64,000 nt of DNA from Psychrosphaera saromensis (lineage in GTDB: Bacteria > Pseudomonadota > Gammaproteobacteria > Enterobacterales > Alteromonadaceae): the NCBI RefSeq assembly GCF_002954545.1, contig NZ_MSCH01000003.1, forward strand, positions 1,142,824 through 1,206,823, written 5' to 3'. Position 1 is the stretch's first letter. Each line of letters opens with the position of its first letter. The notes under the pieces are model-generated. The model had not been told where the DNA came from and did not search any database. It saw only the letters and a program-made list of their open reading frames with translations. Positions 27,889 to 37,526 of the stretch are shown in pieces. Made by a program: the position numbers and the translations under genes.

Positions 27889-28998
27889 ATGACAAAAACA
27901 CCGCAGGTTTCAAAAAGCTTCCAAATCCTAGAACAATTGAGTTTAGCTGTGATTGTTATTGGTCAAGACGGATTTATACGCTTTTGTAATCAACAAGCAT
28001 CTATGATGTTTGGTCAGAGTAAAAAGAAGTTAGCGACGGTTAAATTATGGGATTTATTTATACGCCATACTTTTCCAGAACGTTTACTGGATGAGTTATG
28101 GGAATGTAATCGTAGCTTTTTTGATAACGACGTTGAGTTTATGTTTGCTGACGGTCGTAGCATAACCACAGAAGTTACTGCGGACTCTATGCATTTAGAT
28201 GGTGAGATTGGCTGTCTGCTACAAATAAGACAAAACGACAACTTACGTAAAATAAATCAAGAGAATGCGCAAAAGCACCATATTAGTGCGTCTAGACATT
28301 TGATCCGCGGCTTAGCTCATGAAATAAAAAATCCACTTGGTGGAATTCGTGGTGCGGCACAGTTGTTAAGCAGAAGCTTAGACTCAGATGAATTAAAAGA
28401 ATATACCCAATTGATCATGGAGCAGTCAGATAGGCTTCGTGATTTGGTCGATAGATTATTAGGGCCAAATACTTTACCAAAAAGGTCGGCGACTAATATC
28501 CATGTTGTACTAGAGCGAATATTTAGTTTGGTCATGTTAGATAAGCCAGTAAATGTTTCTTTTCAAAGAGACTATGACCCAAGTTTACCAACCACGGTTT
28601 TAGACCCTAATCAAATAGAACAAGCTGTGCTAAATATTGTGCGTAATGGCATGCAAGCGCTGGCGGAACACTTTGATAAAACGTCCAGCGATGAAACGCC
28701 AAAGTTGATTATGCAAACACGCTTTGCCGGTAACGTTGTTATGCAGGACAAGCGTTTTAAACAAACTATTAAAATATCTATTATCGATAATGGTGGTGGT
28801 ATTAGTGAAAAATTAATAGGCACAATTTTTTATCCATTGGTTTCTACAAAATCCGATGGCAATGGTTTGGGGCTTTCTATAACTCAAACTTTAATAGATC
28901 AGCATCGTGGCAAAATAGAAGTAGAAAGTGTGCCTGGTAAAACAGCATTTAATATTTATTTACCCATTATTCAAGATAATGAAGGAAGTGACTTATGA
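27889..28998 (+). CDS. glnL: nitrogen regulation sensor kinase NtrB
   Basis: 369 residues from ATG 27889; GGAAAG stands just upstream, whereas the longer GTG start at 27865 falls inside the NtrC site. Residues about 10-125 form a PAS domain, H144 (GLAHEIKNPLGG) is the phosphorylated histidine, and the ATPase N box (NIVRNGMQA) and G boxes (DNGGGI, GNGLGLSI) follow. No membrane segment, as expected for this cytoplasmic kinase, which is controlled by PII. Its stop overlaps the glnG start by four bases. Confidence 0.95.
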   Translation: MTKTPQVSKSFQILEQLSLAVIVIGQDGFIRFCNQQASMMFGQSKKKLATVKLWDLFIRHTFPERLLDELWECNRSFFDNDVEFMFADGRSITTEVTADSMHLDGEIGCLLQIRQNDNLRKINQENAQKHHISASRHLIRGLAHEIKNPLGGIRGAAQLLSRSLDSDELKEYTQLIMEQSDRLRDLVDRLLGPNTLPKRSATNIHVVLERIFSLVMLDKPVNVSFQRDYDPSLPTTVLDPNQIEQAVLNIVRNGMQALAEHFDKTSSDETPKLIMQTRFAGNVVMQDKRFKQTIKISIIDNGGGISEKLIGTIFYPLVSTKSDGNGLGLSITQTLIDQHRGKIEVESVPGKTAFNIYLPIIQDNEGSDL

Positions 28999-30404
28999 GT
29001 CGAGTGTGGATAGTCGATGACGACAATTCAATTCGTTGGGTTTTAGAAAAAGCCTTATCGCAAGAAGGCTTTGAAGTAGAGTCATTTGCATCAGCCAATA
29101 TGATGTTACAACGTTTAGATTACGATGAACCAGATACTATTATTTCAGACATAAAAATGCCTGAGATGGATGGTATTGAGTTATTAGACAAATTACAGGT
29201 TAGTCATCCAAACCTTCCTGTGATCATAATGACAGCTCATTCAGACTTGGACAGCGCTGTTAATGCTTATCAACAAGGCGCGTTTGAATATTTACCTAAG
29301 CCTTTTGATATTGATGAAGCAATCGCATTAGCAAAACGAGCCGTAGAACACTCTAAGAAACGTAGCTCAAAAAAGAAGAACTCTGTGCAAGGTCCAGTCT
29401 CAGAGATAATTGGCGAAGCTCCAGCAATGCAGGAAGTTTTTAGGGCTATTGGACGATTATCTCGCTCTAGTGTGAGTGTATTAATCAATGGTCAATCTGG
29501 TACGGGTAAAGAATTAGTCGCCCATGCACTGCATAAACACAGCCCGCGTAAAGAAAATACCTTTGTTGCGTTAAATATGGCAGCAATTCCTAAAGAGCTT
29601 ATTGAGTCTGAATTATTTGGTCATGAAAAAGGCGCTTTTACTGGCGCAGCTTCAGCTCGTAAAGGTCGATTTGAACAAGCAAATAATGGCACATTATTCT
29701 TAGATGAAATTGGTGATATGCCACTTGATATACAAACCCGTTTGTTACGTGTACTAGCGGATGGACAATTTTATCGAGTTGGTGGCCATGAGCCTGTGTC
29801 GGTTGACGTAAGAATTGTTGCGGCCACACACCAAAATTTAGAGAACCTGGTTGAGCAGGGTAAATTTAGGGAAGATTTATTTCATCGTTTGAATGTCATT
29901 CGTATTCATATTCCAGCGCTGAAAGATCGTAAAGAAGATATCCCACAACTGTGTGAGCACTTTTTAATTCAAGCCGCAAAAGAACTTAGTGTTGAATCAA
30001 AACAGCTGTCGAAAACAGCGGCTGACTTTTTATCACACTACACTTGGCCTGGTAACGTTAGGCAGTTAGAAAATACCTGTCGTTGGTTAACGGTTATGGC
30101 CAGCGGTAAAGATATCCTTATTGACGACTTACCTCCTGAAATTCTAGACAAGCCTATGTATCAGCAGTCGAGTCAAATGCAAGAGGCAACAGGCAATTGG
30201 GTAAGTTCGTTTGAGGTTTGGTTGGACGATCAACTTTCCCAGGGAAAGTCCGATGTCATTAAAGAAGCGCAAGCGAGTTTTGAACGAGCGTTAATAGAAA
30301 TATCGTTACGTCACACCAAAGGACATAAACAAGAAGCGGCTAAACGTATAGGCTGGGGACGCAATACGATTACTCGTAAAATGCAAGAATTGGATATGAA
30401 TTAG
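28995..30404 (+). CDS. glnG: nitrogen regulation response regulator NtrC
   Basis: 469 residues. Receiver with D52 ([11 protein letters not shown]) and K102, sigma-54 AAA+ domain with Walker A GQSGTGKE (166-173) and the sigma-54 contact loop GAFTGA (213-218), and a C-terminal Fis-type helix-turn-helix ([21 protein letters not shown]). It activates sigma-54 promoters under nitrogen limitation and presumably binds the dyad before glnL. ATGA overlap with glnL indicates coupled translation. Confidence 0.97.
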   Translation: MSRVWIVDDDNSIRWVLEKALSQEGFEVESFASANMMLQRLDYDEPDTIISDIKMPEMDGIELLDKLQVSHPNLPVIIMTAHSDLDSAVNAYQQGAFEYLPKPFDIDEAIALAKRAVEHSKKRSSKKKNSVQGPVSEIIGEAPAMQEVFRAIGRLSRSSVSVLINGQSGTGKELVAHALHKHSPRKENTFVALNMAAIPKELIESELFGHEKGAFTGAASARKGRFEQANNGTLFLDEIGDMPLDIQTRLLRVLADGQFYRVGGHEPVSVDVRIVAATHQNLENLVEQGKFREDLFHRLNVIRIHIPALKDRKEDIPQLCEHFLIQAAKELSVESKQLSKTAADFLSHYTWPGNVRQLENTCRWLTVMASGKDILIDDLPPEILDKPMYQQSSQMQEATGNWVSSFEVWLDDQLSQGKSDVIKEAQASFERALIEISLRHTKGHKQEAAKRIGWGRNTITRKMQELDMN

Positions 30405-30406
30405 CA

Positions 30407-30916
30407 ATGATCAAACAGCTTGTTCGTCTTGATCAACAGCAAGTTAATCAACTCACGGATGGGTTGTTAACTTGTGTTAAAGATGGTGCATCGTTAGGTT
30501 TTTTAAATACAGTAACGGAACAAAAAGTCAGTGATTATTGGCTAGATGTCGCAACAAGTTTAAGCCAAGATTGTATTTTATTGGTGGCAGAGAAAGACGG
30601 ACAAATAGCAGGCTCGGTGCAAATATCTTTGTGTAATAAAGACAATGGTAAACACCGTGGTGAAGTACAAAAGCTGTTTGTCCTTCCTCGTTTTCGCAGT
30701 ATTGGATTAGCTACTCAATTAATGCAGAAAGCCGAGCAACTAGCACTTGAACACAAATTAAGTTTGTTGGTTTTAGACACTGAAACTGAGTCAAATGCCG
30801 AGCTTTTTTATCAAAAGAATAATTATGTGAAAGTCGGAGATATACCTTCGTTTGCCTTAAATCCACAAGGTGATATGTCTGGCACTAGCATGTATTACAA
30901 GCTACTTAAGGTTTAA
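30407..30916 (+). CDS. GNAT family N-acetyltransferase
   Basis: 169 residues, starting two bases after the glnG stop, so in the same transcript. The acetyl-CoA motif is VQKLFVLPRFRSIGLATQLM, followed by TESNAELFYQKNNYVKVG. Substrate unknown; small GNAT enzymes of this form acetylate amines or protein N-termini. The location may be incidental. Ends at a strong terminator. Confidence 0.85.
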   Translation: MIKQLVRLDQQQVNQLTDGLLTCVKDGASLGFLNTVTEQKVSDYWLDVATSLSQDCILLVAEKDGQIAGSVQISLCNKDNGKHRGEVQKLFVLPRFRSIGLATQLMQKAEQLALEHKLSLLVLDTETESNAELFYQKNNYVKVGDIPSFALNPQGDMSGTSMYYKLLKV

Positions 30917-30941
30917 AGATAAGTTTGTGTTTGAAATAAAC

Positions 30942-30971
30942 AAAAATGCCAACATTGATGTTGGCATTTTT
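30942..30971. terminator. terminator after the glnLG operon
   Basis: Stem AAAAATGCCAACA / TGTTGGCATTTTT (30942-30954, 30959-30971) with a four-base loop and T runs on both strands, 25 bases after the acetyltransferase stop. Confidence 0.85.
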
Positions 30972-31001
30972 ATTTGTGTTATTTCTAAGAGCTATTTTTC
31001 A

Positions 31002-31030
31002 GAGCTACTCTCGGAGCTACTCTCGGAGCT
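31002..31030. repeat. 12-base tandem repeat
   Basis: GAGCTACTCTCG occurs twice in tandem (31002-31013, 31014-31025) followed by a third partial GAGCT. Related AGAGCTATTT copies lie on either side (about 30988 and 31070). It fills the spacer between the convergent acetyltransferase and DUF5916 genes and looks like slippage-prone filler. Confidence 0.6.
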
Positions 31031-31080
31031 TTTATAATAGATTTTATAAGGGCTTTTCTAAGAGCTATTTATAATGGCCG

Positions 31081-33300
31081 TTATAGTTGAAAAGCGTAAC
31101 TCATTTTCATAAATACAGTACGTTGGTCTTTTTCTATTTTACTTAAGTTGTCATCCTGATATCCGCCATCGGCGTAACCTAAATAGAACAAGGTTTGTGG
31201 ATTTATTTTATAAGCATAAAGCAGTTGGGTATTCATATATTTACTGTGGCTGTCGACTTCTTCGTCTAAATACAAGCTAGCGTCTCTGTCTATATCGGTA
31301 TATTGAACAATTAAACGCAGATAACTTTTTAAACTAAATTGATAATTTACACGTACATCAAATTGATTGGCGGTAAATAACGTACCATTTGCAACATCTA
31401 GAGACTGGTATGTATAGTTAATGTCGCTTGATAAATGTTTGCCTAATTTAATGTTGGCAAAAGACTCTAGTAACCAAATATCACCAAGTTGACTATTGGC
31501 ATAATCGATAGCGTCGCCCAACTTATAATAAGCACCTACCGTGATGTTGGATAGTGGATTAAACTCAAAATATTGAGAGAAATTTGTCTCTTTATAATAC
31601 TCTCCATCCCAATATTTATTGCGCTGTAATACACCAAAGTTAGAATAAAATTGTTTTGGTCCTTTTAAGTATCCGTACAATTCTATTTCTTCTTCCAACA
31701 TTATTCCATCTAGAGAATACGCTTTATCCCAGTCGCCATAAACACCATATTGTGTCCATTGGCTGCCTTTTTCGCCATACCAAACATAGTCACCATAAAT
31801 AACGGCCTGCTCATAATCAACTCGGCTGGTAAAGCCTAAGTCCGATCTAAAGTCGGTTCCATAATTGGAATAACTAGCTCCAAGGTTAAAATCGCGATGT
31901 TTGTGGTTGTACTGCATACTAATGGCGTTATCGGTTTGTGCTCTATCAACATCAAAGTCATCTTGTACTGACAGCGGATTTTTACTATCCGATTGAGCGA
32001 TTTGATATGAAAAGCTATCCGCTTTATTAAATTGGTAGCGTCCATCAACAGAAGCGACGGTGTTGCGATAACCTTCACCTGAACGGCTAGTTAACAAGAC
32101 GCCTACATTATTGCGATGGCCAACATCCATGCGATAACGAGCAATGATCACTTCAGATTCCATCTCTAATTCTGCAATGTCAGAGCCTGAATGCTCGGGC
32201 ATTAAAAAATTGGTGGTTTTGTCGTTACTGGTTAATAGGCCATAAGTATTGCCGCCATTTTTACCTGTGAGTTTTAAACCATATTCAGGAGATGAGATAT
32301 TACGTGTATGTACTAAGTTCATACGTTGGGTATCAAAGTAGTCTTTACCATCTAAGAAGAATGGGCGTTTTTCGTCAAAATATAACGAGTATGTATTGTT
32401 TACATCGAGCTGAGCTGCATCCGCTTCCACTTGTGAAAAGTCAGGGTTAACCGTGGCATTTAAATATAATTCTTGGCTAACCCCCCAACGTAAATCAACT
32501 CCAGCATCTGTTTTTTGGTCGCCATTTTGCCAAGGGCCAGAAATATCTTCTTTAAAATCTGAACGGGAAGAGGTTAGTGTCGGTGTTAATTGGAAATTGT
32601 TGCCTTGTTTGATGTCTTTAAGGCCACTTATCTTACTGATTTGGCACAAGTGACAGTCCATTGAACGGTCAGACTTATTACTGGCTAATACCATTCTGGT
32701 GTCACGTGGATATATTCGTAAGGCGTCAATTCCCCATGTCATTTCGCCTTTGTCACTTGGAAAGCGTAAGGCATTAAATGGGATCTCCATTTCGACGATG
32801 TAGCCAGTGTCGGTTATTACGCCAGCACTGTTCCAGATTGCATCCCAGTTACTGTCTTCACTTCCACCTTGAGTATCATCTTTTATAAGGTCGCCTTGTA
32901 CGCCGTAAGCATTTACAAAAAACTCATAAGCACGACGTTCGTCGTTAAAGGTGTCGATAACAATGCCAACAAAATCATCTTGGAACATGGTATCGCGGTC
33001 ACGAAAGTATGAACGTATCTTTGATGGGTCTGGATCGTGGGCGATAAAAGCGACAAATAAGCTTTTGCCATTTTCATATAACATGATCTCTGTTTTTACA
33101 GGGGCAGGAGTGTTATCACCAGGGTTAATATTATAATCTAAGCTAAATTTTGTAGCTTTATCCCAGACTTCCTCTGACAGTTCGCCATCTATTTTTACTT
33201 TTGATTTATCATAGTGAAATACATGTTCAATTTTATCGGCGGCCAAAAGACCAAGTGACATAAGTGAAAAAATCATTGCGGTTAAGGTATTTTTTATCAT
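31081..33300 (-). CDS. DUF5916 outer-membrane protein with CBM9-like domain
   Basis: 739 residues with a signal peptide (1-20). Residues about 25-215 match the CBM9-like fold seen in this group (KIDGELSEEVWDKAT, FVAFIAHDPDP, DDFVGIVIDTFNDERRAYEFF). From about 250 on, the protein consists of amphipathic beta strands typical of the DUF5916 outer-membrane barrel, ending in a terminal aromatic strand (MSYAFQL). Such proteins are frequent in marine Alteromonadales and Bacteroidetes and may bind or import polymer-derived material; the substrate is unknown. Monocistronic. Confidence 0.88.
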   Translation of the reverse strand: MIKNTLTAMIFSLMSLGLLAADKIEHVFHYDKSKVKIDGELSEEVWDKATKFSLDYNINPGDNTPAPVKTEIMLYENGKSLFVAFIAHDPDPSKIRSYFRDRDTMFQDDFVGIVIDTFNDERRAYEFFVNAYGVQGDLIKDDTQGGSEDSNWDAIWNSAGVITDTGYIVEMEIPFNALRFPSDKGEMTWGIDALRIYPRDTRMVLASNKSDRSMDCHLCQISKISGLKDIKQGNNFQLTPTLTSSRSDFKEDISGPWQNGDQKTDAGVDLRWGVSQELYLNATVNPDFSQVEADAAQLDVNNTYSLYFDEKRPFFLDGKDYFDTQRMNLVHTRNISSPEYGLKLTGKNGGNTYGLLTSNDKTTNFLMPEHSGSDIAELEMESEVIIARYRMDVGHRNNVGVLLTSRSGEGYRNTVASVDGRYQFNKADSFSYQIAQSDSKNPLSVQDDFDVDRAQTDNAISMQYNHKHRDFNLGASYSNYGTDFRSDLGFTSRVDYEQAVIYGDYVWYGEKGSQWTQYGVYGDWDKAYSLDGIMLEEEIELYGYLKGPKQFYSNFGVLQRNKYWDGEYYKETNFSQYFEFNPLSNITVGAYYKLGDAIDYANSQLGDIWLLESFANIKLGKHLSSDINYTYQSLDVANGTLFTANQFDVRVNYQFSLKSYLRLIVQYTDIDRDASLYLDEEVDSHSKYMNTQLLYAYKINPQTLFYLGYADGGYQDDNLSKIEKDQRTVFMKMSYAFQL

Positions 33301-33400
33301 AGTAAATTCATCTTTTATTTGATTACCAACTATAGTCGCAACAAAGTTTCAAATAGTTTAAATCTGAATATAATTAAATATTTTTACTATAACTCAGAGT

Positions 33401-33429
33401 AAAAAAAAGCCTTTTTCTTAAAGGCTTTC
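33401..33429 (-). terminator. terminator of the DMT exporter gene
   Basis: AAAGCCTT / AAGGCTTT stem (33406-33413, 33421-33428) followed on the minus strand by a run of eight T. Confidence 0.75.
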
Positions 33430-33492
33430 TTGCAGATAAATCAAGGTGAAAATAAATATGATTTTATATAGGAAAAATGAATTCTAGATAAG

Positions 33493-34410
33493 TTAACCGC
33501 GTATTCTCGTTCTAGCAATTTTTAAGGTTAAGCCAATTTGTTGCCATTTGTTCATGGCGATTAAATTGCCAAAAACAATTAAGCCCATCCCTAAAAAGCT
33601 TTGCCAAGTCCATAGATAATCTTCATACAAGGACGATAATATAAGTGCAATAGCAGGGTAGACTAATACGGCATAACCGGCTTTGTCGGCACCAATATTA
33701 CCCACTAAAGTGAGATACGCCCAAAAGGCGATTACCGAACCAAAGATAGCTAAGTACAATAACGAAGAAATGTATTCAAAGGTAAATTCAAAACTAAATG
33801 GTATGTCCGACAATAAAATTATTAAGGCTAAAAAGACCGAAGCGTAAGTCATACTCAAGGCGTTAGCATGAGTCACTGCAATACCTGATTTTTGCGTATA
33901 AGCCGATGTGATATTACCCAGTGAGGCTAAAATACTGCCACCAAACACTAAGCCTAATCCCCAATAAACGAATTGGCTCATTTCACTTTTTGACAGCTCA
34001 GGTAAAAATAAAAGTATAATACCAAGCACACCAACAACCGCACCGCCTAGCACCTCTTTTACTACTGGTTTTCCAAGTAATAGCCAACCAAACAAAATAT
34101 TAAGATAAATAATAGACGTACTGACAACCGCAGCTAGTGCACTAGTAATATAATGCTCACCTTGATAAACCGCCCAATGATTTAAGCCAAATAAACTCAA
34201 ACCTTGAATAACTAATAAAAAGTGATGTTTAGCCGACAGTGGTTTAAATAAACCTTTCCATTTAGCGTAAATCAACAAGATACAGGCTGCGATAGCAAAA
34301 CGATAAAAGACGGAAACTAAAGGATGTACATGACCTAATTGGAAAGTAATAACTAACCAAGTCGAGCCCCAAATAAGGACGGCGAGCATAAATAGAATAA
34401 AGTTTTTCAT
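33493..34410 (-). CDS. EamA/DMT family transporter
   Basis: 305 residues with about ten hydrophobic segments in two repeats. The opening FILFMLAVLIWGSTWLVITFQ is the typical EamA signature, and the second half starts near 150. Probably exports amino acids or other metabolites, but no substrate can be assigned. It lies 67 bases downstream of yjfC on the same strand and may be read through from the yjf operon. Confidence 0.9.
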   Translation of the reverse strand: MKNFILFMLAVLIWGSTWLVITFQLGHVHPLVSVFYRFAIAACILLIYAKWKGLFKPLSAKHHFLLVIQGLSLFGLNHWAVYQGEHYITSALAAVVSTSIIYLNILFGWLLLGKPVVKEVLGGAVVGVLGIILLFLPELSKSEMSQFVYWGLGLVFGGSILASLGNITSAYTQKSGIAVTHANALSMTYASVFLALIILLSDIPFSFEFTFEYISSLLYLAIFGSVIAFWAYLTLVGNIGADKAGYAVLVYPAIALILSSLYEDYLWTWQSFLGMGLIVFGNLIAMNKWQQIGLTLKIARTRIRG

Positions 34411-34477
34411 TAGGACAAATTAACCGATGATGTGAAAACCTATTCTAACGGTAAAGTGGTTGAATCTTAAAGTGAAT

Positions 34478-35689
34478 TTATAAAATAATATGTGGAACAA
34501 ATCTGCTCATATCTTGGGTGATAGGACCTGAGTCTTCTCGCATTGAAATCCCCGCGGCTTGGTCGTCAACTAACCAACTGCCAATTAAAGTGTGATTTTC
34601 ACCATACTGAGGCAGCATGTGAGCAGCTTGGTATATGTAACCTTCTTCACCATAAGGTCCGTCAGATACATTTTTATCGGCGATGTTACTTGTCGACAGA
34701 TCATTTTCTGGCACAAAGATACCATTTTGATTGGTGACAAAAGATATATTGGCCCCTTCACGTGAAAATATTGGTTTCTTAACCAGACGCTCAATACCTT
34801 GAGCTTGGTCTAATTCGTCTTCAAAAAAAGCGGGTAATAAGTTGGGATGATCTGGAAATAATTTCCATAACATAGGCAGAAGTGCTTTATTAGATAAAAT
34901 GCTTTTCCAAGGCGGCTCTATCCAGCGAATGTTGTTGGTTCCCAACAATTCACTAAACTCTTCTTGCATCATAAATTCCCAGGGATACAGCTTAAACATC
35001 CATGAGATCACTTGGTTATCTAAATCAGTAAAGTTACCGTCTTTATCACGACCAATATCTTCAATATATACAAATTTAGCGGTAATACCGGCAGCCTTGG
35101 CACAATCTTCAAGGTACTGAACTGTACCTCTATCTTCTTCTGTGTCTTTACAGCAGGCAAAATGCAATTGTCGGTCAGGGGTTAGAAACTGTAGGTCTGA
35201 AAAGCGATTAACCAGCTTTTCTTGCAGGCTATTAAATTGGTCAGCACGTTTGTTTAATGTTTGATTATCAACGTTGTCTTGTAACCATAACCACTGCCAA
35301 AAGCCAGTTTCGTATACACTGGTTGGAGTATCTGCGTTGTTTTCGTAAAGCTTGGCAGGGCCATTTCCAGAGTAAGCAAAGTCTAACCTTGAATACAAAC
35401 TCGGATCACCATTTTGCCAAGACTGACGAATAAAATCCCATTGAGATTTGGGTAAACAAAAGCGCGTCATTAACTCGTCGTCTTTGACCACTTTGTCTAC
35501 CACAGACAAACACATTTGGTGTATTTCTTCGGTTGGTGCTTCTAAGTCTTGCTCAATTTGCTTTAGGGTAAATTGATAGTATGCACTTTCGTCCCAGTAT
35601 TGTTCGCCATACATGGTATGAAACTTAAAGCCGAATTCTTCGGCTTTAGCTTGCCAACCATCACGTTCTTTTATGGGTAAGCGCAACAT
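34478..35689 (-). CDS. yjfC: YjfC/YgiC-type ATP-grasp (glutathionylspermidine synthase-like) ligase
   Basis: 403 residues, close to the E. coli YjfC/YgiC length. It matches the C-terminal synthetase half of glutathionylspermidine synthase: SRLDFAYSGNGPAKLYENNADTPT-type motif, EPPWKSILSNKALLP and KKPIFSREGANISFV. It lacks the amidase half, so it is a stand-alone peptide-amine ligase whose substrate has not been settled; E. coli YgiC/YjfC do not replace Gsp synthase. Last gene of the six-gene yjf operon, three bases after the DUF1190 stop. Confidence 0.9.
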   Translation of the reverse strand: MLRLPIKERDGWQAKAEEFGFKFHTMYGEQYWDESAYYQFTLKQIEQDLEAPTEEIHQMCLSVVDKVVKDDELMTRFCLPKSQWDFIRQSWQNGDPSLYSRLDFAYSGNGPAKLYENNADTPTSVYETGFWQWLWLQDNVDNQTLNKRADQFNSLQEKLVNRFSDLQFLTPDRQLHFACCKDTEEDRGTVQYLEDCAKAAGITAKFVYIEDIGRDKDGNFTDLDNQVISWMFKLYPWEFMMQEEFSELLGTNNIRWIEPPWKSILSNKALLPMLWKLFPDHPNLLPAFFEDELDQAQGIERLVKKPIFSREGANISFVTNQNGIFVPENDLSTSNIADKNVSDGPYGEEGYIYQAAHMLPQYGENHTLIGSWLVDDQAAGISMREDSGPITQDMSRFVPHIIL

Positions 35690-35692
35690 AAA

Positions 35693-36316
35693 CTATCCGC
35701 CCCAGCCTCTTGAGCTACTGCTTTTACCGCCGCCCCAATTAGACTTAGCAGATGCAACTGAACCAAAGCCACCACGAGAAACTGTTCTAGTAACAATAGG
35801 TTTTTGTTTAGTTGCTGATTTACTTACGTTATATGAGTTTTTGCCGTATTTACCAATTGAAGTACCATCGGCCAACATCATTGAATTATGATGTGAAGAG
35901 TAAGGTCGGTTGTATCGGTAAACTGGGTTGAAATAACCGCCATAGGAATTACGATTTCGATTGAACAATAACTCATTGATCATGAAACCAGCCATTAATG
36001 GCATAAAGATACTTTGATTTTGACTTTGTACACACTGATTAGCACCAAACTCAGACACACAAGCATTCATTGTCTTATATTTAGGACTGGTCTTTGCAGA
36101 TTCAGCTAATGCGCTTTTGTAAGCTATTTCGCATTCTTCTAAACCGAGCGAGGTATTGCTGACACAATCGTCAACTGAACTCACTACCTTTACTTCTTGG
36201 TTATTGCCACATGCCGATAATAAAGCTGCGGTAATACCAAGCGCGATAGGGCGCAAAAGAAACTTAGGTTTAACTTTGCGCATCAAGTCTAAATTAATAA
36301 ATTGAGAACGTTTCAC
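35693..36316 (-). CDS. yjfM: DUF1190 (YgiB/YjfM) lipoprotein
   Basis: 207 residues. Opens MKRSQFINLDLMRK, then a hydrophobic segment ending in a lipobox (ALLSACG, Cys at about 36), so an exported lipoprotein. Conserved pieces of the family are CEIAYKSALAESAKTSPKY, CVSEFGANQC, FMPLMAGFM and the VTRTVSRGGFGS tail, followed by a Gly/Ser-rich end. It is always paired with a YgiC/YjfC ligase, suggesting it is the ligase partner or substrate; this is inference from gene neighbourhood. Confidence 0.9.
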   Translation of the reverse strand: MKRSQFINLDLMRKVKPKFLLRPIALGITAALLSACGNNQEVKVVSSVDDCVSNTSLGLEECEIAYKSALAESAKTSPKYKTMNACVSEFGANQCVQSQNQSIFMPLMAGFMINELLFNRNRNSYGGYFNPVYRYNRPYSSHHNSMMLADGTSIGKYGKNSYNVSKSATKQKPIVTRTVSRGGFGSVASAKSNWGGGKSSSSRGWGG

Positions 36317-36326
36317 AGAATTCTCC

Positions 36327-36737
36327 TTAGTAGCTCATGCATGCAGCGTTTAAAACACCTATAGAAACATTAATAACACCTAGCATAACGCCAGCACTTA
36401 TTTCATTGTCTTCAATACGTTGTACAATTTTAGGCATAAAACCAAAACGTATAATCGCAAACGCTACACACTGTGCAACCAAAGCAATTAATCCCCAAGT
36501 TGCAAAATCAACAACAGATACAGAGTTAGTTGCAGCACTCGCTAATGCAAGAGAGAAACCTAAAATAGCACCACCAAAACCAATTGCGGCCGACGTGCTT
36601 TTTTCTTCTTTAATTAACTTCCATTCGTCATGTGGCGTGATGAAAGTGTAAGCGAATTTGAATACAACCAAAAATACGATTGATAAACCAAAATATAAAC
36701 CGAAGTTAGCGACGGCTGTTAATAAGTTATGTTCCAT
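36327..36737 (-). CDS. yjfL: DUF350 inner-membrane protein YjfL
   Basis: 136 residues with four hydrophobic segments (about 9-28, 48-66, 74-94 and 113-132), the DUF350 layout with two similar halves (GFGGAILGFSLALASA; ISAGVMLGVINVSIGVLNAA). It is part of the conserved yjf envelope operon, 10 bases before yjfM. Molecular role unknown. Confidence 0.92.
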   Translation of the reverse strand: MEHNLLTAVANFGLYFGLSIVFLVVFKFAYTFITPHDEWKLIKEEKSTSAAIGFGGAILGFSLALASAATNSVSVVDFATWGLIALVAQCVAFAIIRFGFMPKIVQRIEDNEISAGVMLGVINVSIGVLNAACMSY

Positions 36738-36796
36738 GGAATGTCCTTGTTAAACAAATGTTAAAGTCAGTGATTGGTTAATCTCTTATTTCCAGA

Positions 36797-37447
36797 TTAA
36801 CCGTGAATTGTTATTTGCGCTGCTGATAATGTAATACCGGTACTTATTACTAAACAGCGACTTAAATACCCAGCTTCTTCTAATTTTTCTTCAGCGGATA
36901 TAAATAATGATTCGGTATTATTACCCGATATAGGTCTTTCAAACAACATAGTAAACTGATCAGTGTCAGAACTTTCGCCCGTTTCATCAAACGTTTTTTC
37001 TGCCATGTGTACCGGATTGTGATACTCACTGGCTGAAGTCCAAACACGTTCAAATGTTTGCGACTCTAGTTCATACGTCGGCGTACCAATTTTTTTGCTG
37101 AGAATTTCATCCCATATCGCTTTGTCTGCGATCTCGAGGGTATCATAGAAGTGAAATAATTTTACATCAACAACGTGTTCATCGTTTTGTCCGCCCTCAG
37201 CAATAACCTGTAAAAAAGCCTCGTCGTCGGTATAAAAACGATATACCCAAGTGCCGTCTAAATCGACAATACCAGCAGCTTGGATAATTTGCGTTGGTGA
37301 GCAGCCACTGACGATAAGTTCACTTTCTGTTAAACGTAACAATAGCGGGTCAACATCGAAGCTACCGCCAATTCTTAATCCCATAATACTAGGTGTATTT
37401 TCTAATGGATTAACTTCTTCTTTTTTACCGAAAATTTTACTGAACAT
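36797..37447 (-). CDS. yjfK: DUF2491 protein YjfK
   Basis: 216 residues, cytoplasmic in appearance. Matches YjfK/DUF2491 (PSIMGLRIGGSFDVDPLLL, GWVYRFY-like GTWVYRFYTDDEAFLQV). No catalytic motif is evident. It stands between yjfJ and yjfL; a terminator-like hairpin precedes it, so its level may be lower than that of yjfIJ. Confidence 0.9.
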   Translation of the reverse strand: MFSKIFGKKEEVNPLENTPSIMGLRIGGSFDVDPLLLRLTESELIVSGCSPTQIIQAAGIVDLDGTWVYRFYTDDEAFLQVIAEGGQNDEHVVDVKLFHFYDTLEIADKAIWDEILSKKIGTPTYELESQTFERVWTSASEYHNPVHMAEKTFDETGESSDTDQFTMLFERPISGNNTESLFISAEEKLEEAGYLSRCLVISTGITLSAAQITIHG

Positions 37448-37480
37448 AATGACAACTCAAATATTAATAAGCACAAAACG

Positions 37481-37514
37481 AAAAAAACAGTGCGGTTGGG
37501 GGCACTGTTTTTTT
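37481..37514 (-). terminator. hairpin between yjfJ and yjfK inside the operon
   Basis: Stem AAAAAAACAGTGC / GCACTGTTTTTTT with an eight-base loop, seven T on the minus strand, 13 bases after the yjfJ stop. It should end or attenuate transcription before yjfKLMC. Confidence 0.75.
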
Positions 37515-37526
37515 ATCAATTAAGGT

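Noticed and set aside
31002-31030. Tandem repeat as a CRISPR array
   Set aside because: The 12-base units are contiguous without spacers and no cas gene is present in the window.
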